A stretch of DNA of 64,000 nucleotides, from positions 24,090,213-24,154,212 of the forward strand of contig CM067089.1 of the NCBI GenBank assembly GCA_034008185.1, read 5' to 3'. This document shows positions 53,201 to 64,000 of this stretch, piece by piece. The stretch comes from Gorsachius magnificus. Lineage: Eukaryota > Chordata > Aves > Pelecaniformes > Ardeidae. Under the pieces are notes generated by a model. It was not told the origin of the DNA, made no database searches, and saw only the letters and a list, made by a program, of their open reading frames with translations. Position 1 is the stretch's first letter; each line of letters starts with the position of its first letter. The position numbers and the translations under genes were made by a program.

Positions 53201-55812
53201 AATACAAAAACCTGTTGGAACCCAGATTATCAGCAAAAGTGCAGGTAATGCACTTCGGGAGGTGCTGTGTTACTATTAGACACAGTTGTTGGGATTTTTT
53301 TTTTTCTTAACCCACCAGTAGGGAGTGTTAATAACTTCAAACTTTGCTGGATCAAGCGTAAATCAATTAATCAGGTGTCAATCACTGAAAATTGCATGAT
53401 AGTACTTCGGAAAACAAAGACTAGAGATGAAGAAGTGAATTGCAATAATTTAGTTTCTGGAATAGAAATTAAAGTTGAACTTTCCTGTTTGTTTTGGTGA
53501 TCTTGGCATTGCAATTATGCTCTTATGCTAATTTTTAGTTTTGGTTTGTTTAAAGTTGAAGTTATGCTTAAGCACAGGGAGGAGAGTGGGGGTATCAAAT
53601 TGAAACTGCAGTGTGCTGCTCTGACCTTTACTTGTCTCATTAAATTTTGGCTTTATATCTAATATGATACATGACATCTTGCTTTAATCTAAGCTCTTGC
53701 AATCCCTCCAAATGATTGGATCCATTATATTAAATCTATAAAATATGCATACATGTAACTGCATGCAGTTCATAAATAATGTATTGTTTTAGTGTTCTGC
53801 CAACAAACTAAATTCAGATTTGTGAAGACAGTATTTTACTACTCAGCTTCCTTCTGTAATTTTAATTAGGACTGTGCCTGTCTAGCAACAGACATTGATC
53901 TGGAAGGGAAAAAAAAATCTGAACCTTTTAATAGGGCTCGTGACTTCAAAGTATCTAAAACCGATAGCTTGCTGACCAGGCCATATTTGCATGACTTTTA
54001 TCAGTTTTGTTTTGACTTTGGAGTGCTGAGGTTAGGACTGCAAGAAGTAGTCTTTAAAGTTTTATCTTTCTAATTCAAGTGCTGTGATTTCAAGTCTAAC
54101 TTGATAGAATTTTATTACTTGGATGTTAAACACTGCAACTTTGGCCACAAACAGCACATTTTTGTTCTTGTTGTTCTGGGAGTGCATATAAAGAATGCCA
54201 AATTCTTCATCCTCAGAATGGGTGCTCTTAGTTTATGCTCAATTCTTAATAGAGTATTTTCATTCTAACAATTCTGCTATTGCTGTGGATCTAGCTAGAG
54301 AGCGCTATATTCTATTGTTTATTCCTCCTCAGAAGAATTGTGAAATTCTCGCTACAGAAGTTTTATTACCAGTGATGTTACGTGAACTTGGAAGAACATA
54401 GCTTGACACATTTCAAGTTGAATTTGTAGGACTGGCAGATAAGGGAAAAATGTAAGTTAAAACTCTCAGGAAGCTTTCATATAGATACTCTTGGGACCTC
54501 ACAGTAAAATTTTACAATACACACCTCAAAATCATAATGACTCCCCATTTTTTTTGCACACTACCTCTCACTGTCTAATCAGAAGCTTTTGGTTTTTTGT
54601 GTTTGTGCAACATTTTTGCAAAAAGCCTACATACTATTGTTAGATACTTTAAATAAGCTTGGCTTAAAACTGGAGTATGAGTTCATTTACTCTTAATAAT
54701 GTGCTGATTGGAATAACTTTTAAATGAGTGATAACACTAAGAGAATAATATGATGTTAAATGATGTTGAGCGTTTGTGTCCCACAGTTGTCTGTATGTCA
54801 GGGAAGTATGACAATTTCCCAGTATCAGCCCATATTTCAACGGCTTGTAGCTTCATCCCAATTTTTATTCTTCAGTGATGATTAACTTGATCTGTTAATC
54901 TAAAGTGATTGTGCTTTTTAGCATTCTAATAAACTGACAAGTTTGAGAATTTAGTTTTGAAAAATGAACAGTCACACTTGTTTATAAAAAGCAATATGCA
55001 CTGAAGACTTAGATGTCTTCTAAATTTTTATTTGTTATGTGGGTAATTAGCCAAACCTTGGCTTTATGTTAAACATATGCGTCTACTGGGTCATGTAATG
55101 TTTAAGCCAAAAATAGTCTGTAAAATTACAGATTTATCTATGAAAAATACTTGCAGGCAGAACTGCATTTTTTTAAAGAATATAAGCTGTAATCTTGTAA
55201 ACATAACTAGTTCATTGCAACTGGTTCCATGCTTTTAAAATGAGGTTTGTATGTATTTGCAATGTGGTACCATTACTTACTGTATGTCATCTACAAAGAC
55301 CATTACACATTAGCTCTTCATTCAGTCATTTAGTGATTTTTCTCCTCACTTTCCTATCATTCTGTATAAATAGGCATATAACTGTAAAGAATTTAATCTT
55401 TTCCTCAATTGTGAAAATTTCTGGATTACTTCTGTATGCTTGATTAGACTGAGGCATAGCATGAAGAAAGGTTTGGCTTGGGAGCAGGCCTCAAAATGTG
55501 TTGAATATGCACAACTAGGAGAGGTAATGGAAAGCTTATCAGGGAGGTCACCCCAAGCATGCTCTCAGTTTTTTGATGTTGATACAACTTTGCAGGATTT
55601 TATTGAATCCATCATGCCATCAGCTAGAACTGTTCTCATTTCTGCTTATTGTGTGCTTAAATTCACTTACGCCACAAATACCTTTCTTGAAAAACTGTTC
55701 CTGGAATATTGCTCCCAGGAAATGCAAGCAAGTCCCCTAAACAACTTTTTCCTCCTTACTTAGTGAAGCAGAAAACATTTAGCACTGTATCTTTCTGTTG
55801 ACCAAAAGGTCA

Positions 55813-55839
55813 TTTTTTTTTAAATTTTTTTTTTTTTTT
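55813..55839 (+). repeat. Poly(T) tract with AAA interruption
   Basis: Two T runs separated by AAA, a low-complexity tract with no element attached. Confidence 0.85.
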
Positions 55840-57744
55840 CCAAGAGACATAGGCTCTGTGCTTTCTGAACCATTTGGGTCAGAATCTTAAATACCTCACA
55901 GTTAGTTTTGGCCTTATGCTTGATATTCCTTCATCAGCTTCATTACATACACCTACTCAGATGGGCTCGGTGGCCCCAGCAAACATATGTTTCCAATATT
56001 TTCAGTACTTCAGTCCAGCTTTCAAGGAAAAGTATGAAAAAGCTCTCTTAACCATTTTCTGTTTGATATGGTTTAATAAACTTAGGGGTATAGCCTCACC
56101 TTCTCTGCCAGAAAACAATCCCAAGGCATGTGTTTTCTTCTATGCCAGCTCCCACATGTTTGTGCTGTGCTGTGCCTGTGTAGCATTCCACCAGCGTGGT
56201 CTCCTGACAGCGTTAACGCCAGCACCCTGTGCTGTCCTGCAAGTGCGCGTACCTGCTTCTGAACCTTATTCAATGTAAAAGATAGAGAAAGAGTTAGGAT
56301 TTCTAGCTAATTTTTTTTGTATTTATACCCTGCTAACGTTTACATGCTCCTAGCCAGTAAACTGAATCTCTTAAGTATTTATCCCCAGTGCTGTGGCCAG
56401 TCCTAATGAGTGAGACTTGTTGTTGGTGAAGGAATAACAAAACATTGCTCAGTGCTGACAAATATAGTTGTTGAAGTTTGCCTTTCTGGAAATATGACAG
56501 TGGCTCTTCCCACTGTTGCAAAGACGATGTCCCATTGGTATTGTGACAGTGGACAGTGTCACATGCCAGTGACATCAATTTCTGAAGTTATTTATTCTCT
56601 CAAGGGCACTCTGTCATTCATGTGTGTTTCCAAATTAGCTTGTGTCAAACACCACAATGATGTGTCTGTGCTTCTGACAGAACAGACAGCCTTTCCTCTT
56701 CAGAATTAGAACATGCAACTGGTGTAATGCACAAGCTGATTGGTACAGATATCAGAGAAATTCTATAATATTTGAGAGCTATCTAAATTTTTTTTTGAAA
56801 GCCTTAGAGAAGATTTCAAGACCTTTTAATCTGTGGTACCTAAGATCAATTTCAAAGCCTTATTCAGAGCTACCTGGAACAGTTCAAAAAAGCAACAAAA
56901 CCACTTTATCATTATGGCAAACTCTGCAAAATTCTAAGCAAATTTCCCCCAGGTTACAAAGCTGGGTGCTTCTCAAGCTTTTTTGTGCTTGTGAAGGAAG
57001 CCTGTACATTGTTTCCATGGTTATGGGTCAGACGTTAAAAGTAAATTTTGCAGCAGTGTGCTGGAGGAGCTAACTTTTCAAGGTTACTGGTAGTGAAGCT
57101 TTTTTCTGCACACCAGTACTGGCTATATACTGGGAATAACTGTATACAACTCTCTCAATTCATAGGCCTGAGAATATAGTTTCAACAAATACCAGGATGG
57201 TCAGAAAATGAAGCTCCAGAGAGCCTGTGGCATTTTTTTTCCAGATTCTGCAATGCCAGGTCCCTAAATTTGTCCTCTTGAAAACGAGGCAGTTTTAGTT
57301 ACACCATCATCAGTCTACAACAGACTTTGTTATGAGACAGATGGTAACTGTTCAACATTGCAAGACAAATGTCCTTATGTGCCTCGCTTTGGCATGGAAT
57401 TGAGTGGCTGGCTGCTGGTCACATGCACTTGTCTGTTTGATGCACCAGAACCACAACCACAACCACTTATTTCTTCAGGTCTTGTCCCTGGTCAGCAACA
57501 TCAATAGGACTGTGGGAAGAATGTCTTTGAAATATGTCACGTCTGAAATCACTTTAGAAAAGTGGTATAGTTGTACAATCACATTCCCACTAAATCCATT
57601 CAGATAGAACCTTGAAACTCTCTCCTCAGTGTGTTTGAGTGAGCTTCAGAGTGCATATGCAGCCTCTGTTCATCCATCCAAAATTGTAATTTATTTAAAA
57701 GATTAAAAACTGTTTCCATATTCCAGAGTCATCAGACATCAGTC

Positions 57745-57785
57745 ACCCACATGGAATTGGAAGGCACTATATAAATGGTAGCAGT
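57745..57785 (+). repeat. Possible L2/SINE-type tail
   Basis: GGAAGGCACTATATAAATGG resembles the GCGCTATATAAATG tail shared by many L2-related LINEs and SINEs of vertebrates. Only this tail is visible. Confidence 0.3.
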
Positions 57786-58869
57786 TGGCTCTTCCTGGGA
57801 ATGCAATTCAGCTGCCTGATGCTTGAGTCAGCTTCTATGCCTCTCTAGCTATGTTAGCACCATGTTTTGGAGCTGTAAAAATTTGTCAGTTTTTTTCAAA
57901 GGCAAGAAAGGAATCTGGGCTCTGTCCCTAAGCTAATGTCCAGTTGAGTCAGTGGACTCAAACTTCATTGATTTTTTTGTTCTGTTCTCCCCTGAGCCAA
58001 TGACACCTCTAACTTGCTAAGCCATGCTATATATGAGAGTGAGATTAATTAGTACGTTCCCTAATTTATGCTTATCCTGAAAATAAAGATGTTTCTAGGT
58101 AACACAGTAATTGGTGCAGGCTGGGATTTATCCTGAAGAAATAAACAGCTGGAAGTATCAGTGAGCCACGTTTAGGAGACCTGGTTCCAAGGGTGCCATG
58201 CTGTGAACCCTCCAACCTTTCTGTATGCGGAAAGACAGTGGGACTTTCTCAGAACCTTTCCCTCTGTGAGGCTGTCCATGCAGCGGTGAGCTGATGGCAC
58301 TCTAGTAGTTGACTGACATTTACTTGACTTGTTCCCATTAGTTGACAGTGGAAGGAGAATGACTGCTTGATTCGGCAATCTCAGAAGAGAGGGTAAATCC
58401 CTGTGCTTCACTGATTAATTTGGCATGCCACTCAAGTCTTCGGAGCTCAGGAGCTGTTTTATCCTTAGCAGCTCAATAAGTTACATAACTACATCTTTAG
58501 CAATTAATTAATGTTAAGTGATGTGATACAGTGGGGAGTTAATTGCCCTGGAAATCTGAAATGACAAGTTACAGGGGTTTCTTGCACATCTCTAGAATAC
58601 TTCCTGTTGAAAGTGTACATTTATTTCTTTTTTTCCTGAACAAGGACACTGAAAATCTTGCTGTTAGCTAAGAACTCTCGGCAGGTTTTATAATATACTG
58701 TTCCTGGAGACCTAGTGCTTTCCTCAGGAAGTTTAAATATATTAGTATAACTTCCTTGCCCATTTATTGGATCTATTCGCAGGTTTGTTGCCTAAAACCA
58801 TTCTTTTCACTCTTTCAATAACTTGTGCTCAATCCAAGTGCATGTATGTCTGATTTTGTACTTTTGAGT

Positions 58870-58975
58870 TCTGAATTTGACTTTGCTGCTAACTTGCATT
58901 GTAGCCATACAGTAAATTAGTATACCTTTCTCTTTCTTATGTATATGATGGAGATAACAGTGCTTTATCAGAATA
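58870..58975 (+). repeat. Possible MIR remnant
   Basis: The order GCTGCTAACTTGC, then CCTTTCTCTTTCTTATGTATATG, then ATGGAGATAACAGTGC parallels the MIR core (CACTAACTTGCTGTG ... CAGTTTCCTCATCTGTAAAATGGGGATAAC). Divergence is high. Confidence 0.3.
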
Positions 58976-60767
58976 GAAGTTTAATATAGGAATTTACCTA
59001 GTCTTTTTAGAAATGTAAGGGGATAAGGACTGGTAATTTGATTAGTTCATCAGGGGGTACAATAGTTCTTTTTAGGACCATGAGCACGATTTCAAAGAAA
59101 CATGTAGGAGTGCCTTAGCAATCATGTCAGCAGCTGTGTTTCACTGGCCCGTGCAGTGACTAGCATTACATGTTATTCTGTTCATACAAAGGGCATGGGA
59201 TAATGCAGTGAACTCCCAATAGGAAAGTCTTATCCTAGGACTACTCCATCAGTAGTTGACTTATACCCTGACCCATCAGAGTTGGCCTGTAGGTATTCTT
59301 ATTATTGGTATATATGAAAGTTCTTAATTAAAAAAGAACTTTCTAAAATTTGACCTCATTGATATGTGTTGAGTTTCACAGTTTAATTATTCTTGCTGCA
59401 AAATAGTATTTAGAAGGATTTGGCCTGTTACCATCTTCAACAACTATAGGAGACCATTTACCAGAATATTTACCCCATATTGCTGTGGTTCTGTTCAAAA
59501 CAGTCACAAGACCTTAAAGGAAAAATACGCCTCTTGCATACTCTGAATTTGTTAAAGCACGTACACATACACAGCACCTCCACTTAGTTTCTTGTTATGT
59601 TGTACCTAGTAAAGCAACGTGCTGAAAGTTGACGGGTTTGTATTCACTTCAAAAGCTGTGCTTGTGTTCTGCTTTTAACTCTGGGATGTTTTTCACTTGT
59701 GAGTGAAGGAAGGGTCCTGCATGCATAATAGCTAGATTCTCCATACTTTCCCTAGCTATTCACAGTACCTACCTTAGATTCTTCCCCCATCATCACACAT
59801 GCCACAGTACTGGGACTGAACAACGTTTCAAATGGTTTTACATTTCTTTTCCCAAATCACTTATAGATTTGCCCTAGGAAACAAAATAAGTAAACTTGTT
59901 TGCTTATACATACATTTTTGTTTTCCATTTTTCTAATAAGACCACCACTCTGATTTATTAAGACATCTTTAGGTCTTTAGATGTGGACATTTTAGAAGTG
60001 AATAGTATTTACTAATAAAAGATACACTTCGTATTGCATACTAGTCTGTGTGAGAAGAGTTTAGATATCCTGGCAAAGTGAAATGACTACAAACAATTAT
60101 ACTGACTTTCTTCATGACATTGCAGTCTGACAAATAAATGAATTAATTCAAGAAAATTGTTTACTCTTGTTCTGTCAATGGTAGCATTAATGTGTTGAGA
60201 TGTATTTGTGAACCCTAAGAACGCAAGTCTGTCTTTTGTTGTAATTATAGTGGTACAAATGTGCTGTACGATAAATTTAGCTCATTAGTTTGTCTTTTTA
60301 AAAATACAACCTGAAATCATCAGTGATCTCATATTCTTAGTTTGTAAATAAAACAAATAAAAGGAATTTTTTTGAAAGACAACTTTCCAGAGGTCACTTG
60401 GACTCTGAGATGAGCTGGGATTTTCTGCCTTTCATGCATATTATGTGGAAGAAATTCTGCTTGACTGTAGATTAATTCCATAGTCTACAGTAGATTATTA
60501 TTAAACAAAGAAGGAAACTTTTGGATGTAAATTTTAAATATTGTTATTTTTAATTGTTCAACTTTTTAAAATACTTTGTGTACAAGTCGAAAATACAGTG
60601 GGTGTGATCGATCAAAAAAGCTAACTTTTGTGTGGCCTCAGCAGTTCTCACCTATGATCTCAGGATGGGTCAGCTTATTCTGTAACAGCTGCTGAATTGC
60701 TGCAACCTGCAGGCCAAAATACTAAGAGAAAATAGGTGCTGGTTTATTTTCATTTAGCAGGCTGTCA

Positions 60768-60840
60768 GCTGCGGTAGCTCAGTAGACATGTCACGAGCAA
60801 CTGAATTGTTCCTGCAGTGAGGGCAAGGGTTCCTGGGAAA
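60768..60840 (+). repeat. Possible tRNA-derived SINE head
   Basis: GCGGTAGCTCAGTAGA carries an A-box-like TAGCTCAGTAG at 60775-60785. GGGTTCCTGGG at 60827-60837 resembles a B-box, at a spacing slightly larger than normal. No full cloverleaf can be drawn, so it is not a tRNA gene. Confidence 0.35.
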
Positions 60841-63800
60841 GGGATCGGTAGTTTGCTGGTTAAACACCACTAAGCTCTCCTATGGAAATCTGTTCCTGCT
60901 CGTAAGTCAGAGCTCTATGCCTAGGTTAGAGTCCAGAAAATCAGCTCGTCCTCTCCAGAGGGGACACATTACAGAAATCTGTCTGCATCGTTCATTATCA
61001 GTGGTGTCCAGCTATGGCTGTAAGGGCCCCTGCCTTATCGTGAGGGAATTTCATTATTGCATCTTCAGTTTATGAACATAACTAATGATAATTGCAAGGC
61101 AGTCCAAAATTCAGCATTAGTCTTATTGCCGTAACTGAAGAATTTGGATCCCCAAATTAATTTTACTAATGCTTATCATATGTGAAATACAGATAACTGG
61201 ATAAATGATATGTATTACCTCTTTACTTCCCCCCCACCTTTAAAATAAATGTAGACAAAATGTTAATGCATCTGATTAACCAAATCTAGAAGTTTAGGGA
61301 TTGCCTATTTAAGTCAATATGAAGTTTTTTTCAAATATTATTTTTAAAACTTGATTGAACTGGTATATAAAAATGCAAAGAAGTTAGCACTGCAGGAATA
61401 CACTTGTTATAATTATACCTTAACACTAAACTACTATATCATTAATTCCATTTTCTTAAACAGTTATGTGCTTTACAATACATTAAAAATCTGTTTTTCA
61501 AAATGGTTTTGAAAGTTTATTGCGTTTTCTCTTGTCCAGTGTTAGTTGCCCATAGGAGACAGGTCTTTGTGATGTTTTGGAGTCATGGAACTGAAAGCTC
61601 ACATCTCAGAAATGACAACTTTACATTCTGTTCCCTTTTCAGAAGGAACCAGTTCCAGAGAGAAAAAGGAAGTGGGACTCATTCTTTTGAGGGAGTCTTA
61701 ATATATAAAAGTGAGGAAAAGCACATCTACCAAAGGCAAAGGAATTATTCTCAAATAATTAGTCTCAAATAAGTGTTTGTCTGACTTTTTGCTTATTTAG
61801 TTATGTTGTTTCTTCAGAAGCATTTTTAGTGAAAAAAGTCTTTATTTTTTTATTTTATGACAAGCTAGTCCATGACCCTCTAAACAGAGCAATTTATCAC
61901 ATTTTGCCATCACTATTAATAAAGGTATATCTACTTTTCAAATGCTTTCCAGTAGCCCTGTAAGAAACTGCATGCCTTGTTTTGTCACTAAGCATGCCCT
62001 GGGATCTGGAGCATGATCTAGCATGAGCCAGGACTGGTGGGTCACAAAATAAGGGGAAGTTGGAAGAAATAAAAGGGGAGTTTTTTCTTTGTGCTACCCT
62101 GTTTTTGGTATGGATGGATAATGGCTTTAGGTATGACAAATATAATTTTTTTCAGAAGAACTAACATGATTTTAAAAACTGTAGCGATGACAGTTTTTAA
62201 ATTTACATACATAATGTAAATTTGAGCTTTATGCTGGGAATGCTGCTGTGAAGTAGACCAAGTGTGATTTTCTGTGACAATCTAACTGTGCTAGAATTTT
62301 AGACTAGATGACTCAAAGCTGCCCTGCTAAAAATAAAGCAGGTTTCTGTTTTAAAATCTGAGCTGTACACATACAGAATATATATGCAAATAAAAAAAAA
62401 AAGTGAGCTTCAGTGTGTGACAGATTTTTGATGGTATTTTATTTAACTCTGACATACAGTTCAAAGGTTTAAAGATACTGAGAACTAAGGTACTTAAACG
62501 AAAAGGCAATTGTGACCTGGTCATATGAAGTTACCTGGCCAAGAGACCTCTATGTCAATAGCTTTAATATTTTTTACAAATAAAGGAACCTGTATGCAGC
62601 AATTGGTGAGGCAACACAGGCTTGACAGCCAGGCTTCCTTTTGTTAAATATTGTGGCAAGCTAAATCTTAGAATCAATTTAAAGGTTAATAATTAAATTC
62701 TAAAGCAGCTTCACTTACAAAATGGAGAATGGCATGGCATGCTTTATTAAAAATATTGAGGTATAGTAATTGAGTATGTTCCAAGTCAAGCAGAGAGCAA
62801 CATGTATCGGATAATTATTTTTTAAATTGCAACATGATGGAGTGAGATAGTATTTTGCATTCTTCATTTTTGTTTTAGATCTTCTCATTTTTCCCATCCA
62901 TTCTTCGAAACATAATGATAAAATGTTTTGTTAGTCCTAACAAGGTGAATTTTAATTGTTCTGTCATCTTTTCCAGAAGGTGTAGGAGGGGGAGAATTTG
63001 ACCATCATCTGACCTGTGTTCTTGTCAGATTTTCTCATTTTACTAGCATCATGAGAAGTCTTTAGGATGCTTTTAGACAGCTGAAAGCAGGGGTTTGTCT
63101 ACCAAAAAATAAATCTTTTGTTCAACCAAGAAGTCCAAGACACAAAAACTTTGTTTTTAACTCATAATCTGAACTGCTCTCTGACCATTGAAGTTGAACT
63201 TCTCTTTTATGGTGTGTCTGGCTTAACAAGGAATGACCTCTTCCACTTTCTACAGTCCCCTTCCTTGCCTTTTTTTGTGAGCATGCAAAAGAGGCCAAAT
63301 GTTCCCACTTCTAAGGCTATGATTTAAAATTAAATGGGTGAGGCAGATTAAATAAAAAAGTTTAAAAACAAATCCCACCCTGTTCCGTTCTTTATAGGGT
63401 GTTTTTAATGGTTTTGCTTGCTAGTTTGGGAACTTCAGATGACTTTTGACACTAGACAAATTTCCTCTTCACCTCCGGATCTCTGCAAGTGTTTGTTTTG
63501 GATTTGCTCTCTAATACAAACTCACCGTACCTCTTTGGAGTCTCCCCTTGTTCCCCAGCTTTCTTGTTGCTTTTCCTTTGTGTTTTCTCCATTCTGAATT
63601 TAAGAAGGGAGCATCCCTTTTTCCAGGGGACCTGCTCCAGGTTATTGTCAGGAAAGTAGAAATACCCCTCCTCATATAACAGAGGGGACCCAGAGTGCAG
63701 TGGCAGGATGTCATATACTAGAAGCTTTCCTTTTTATTTTGACAGTCTGCTTAGGCAAGAGCTGGTGGCTCTGAATAGTACTTGTTATTTTATTAATGCA

Positions 63801-64000
63801 GAATTTATCGGATGCTGCTTGCTCTGCCAAATGTCATGACCCACTGTCCTTATAGAAGGAGGACCTTATAATTAATTCCCAAACCGTTGCTTTATTGTTT
63901 TGTTTTTGGAGTATATTTGGGAATGTTGTGGGCAGGACATAGGGTCCAGCCTGTCCTACAGGAACACGCTTGAACTGGGGACATCTGCATCTCTTAAGGA

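Noticed and set aside
55874..56278. 134-codon + strand open frame
   Set aside because: No motif recognised and no splice or promoter context; kept only as part of a low-interest cluster.

Overview
The window is vertebrate, most likely bird, nuclear DNA lying inside one very large protein-coding gene on the + strand: adenosine kinase (ADK). Two short exons with matching splice phases carry the identification. Exon A at 3705-3758 encodes a peptide beginning YGLKPNDQILAEEKHKE. Exon B at 48580-48658 encodes [20 protein letters not shown] and then SVKVAQ. Joined, they reproduce the N-terminal lid and substrate-binding part of animal adenosine kinase, including the GGSTQN motif of the PfkB/ribokinase family. 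By comparison with human ADK they are probably exons 3 and 4; the numbering is inferred. The first exons lie upstream of the window, and the exon starting at the WMIQ-type sequence lies downstream of it.

Layout: 1-3704 is the end of the upstream intron; 3705-3758 exon A; 3759-48579 an intron of about 44.8 kb; 48580-48658 exon B; 48659-64000 the start of the next intron (at least 15.3 kb). Everything else is intronic, AT-rich and mostly unique. I recognise no other protein gene on either strand. The many 60-166 codon open frames look like chance frames in low-GC DNA.

The bird assignment rests on the repeats. There are two solo LTRs of one avian-type endogenous retrovirus family, in opposite orientations (8451-9019 minus, 25364-25988 plus, the latter flanked by a perfect 5-bp GTATC duplication). 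There are also CR1 LINE 3' ends (9099-9141, 48905-49193) and two older antisense CR1/L3-like fragments (about 14270-14810 and 35870-36400). Weaker traces of tRNA-derived SINE, MIR-like and L2-like tails are listed at low confidence. Low-complexity tracts include a 34-base C run at 40009, an (ATT)n array and a CGGT-rich tract inside the second LTR.

No new biological system is evident. The observations most worth testing are two exon-like cassettes in the large intron (43903-43965 and 44980-45084). Both have consensus-like splice sites, are multiples of three, and are open in exactly the phase 2-2 frame needed to be spliced between the two ADK exons. A second set concerns possible recursive splicing, including a 5' splice-site-like sequence at the start of exon A.
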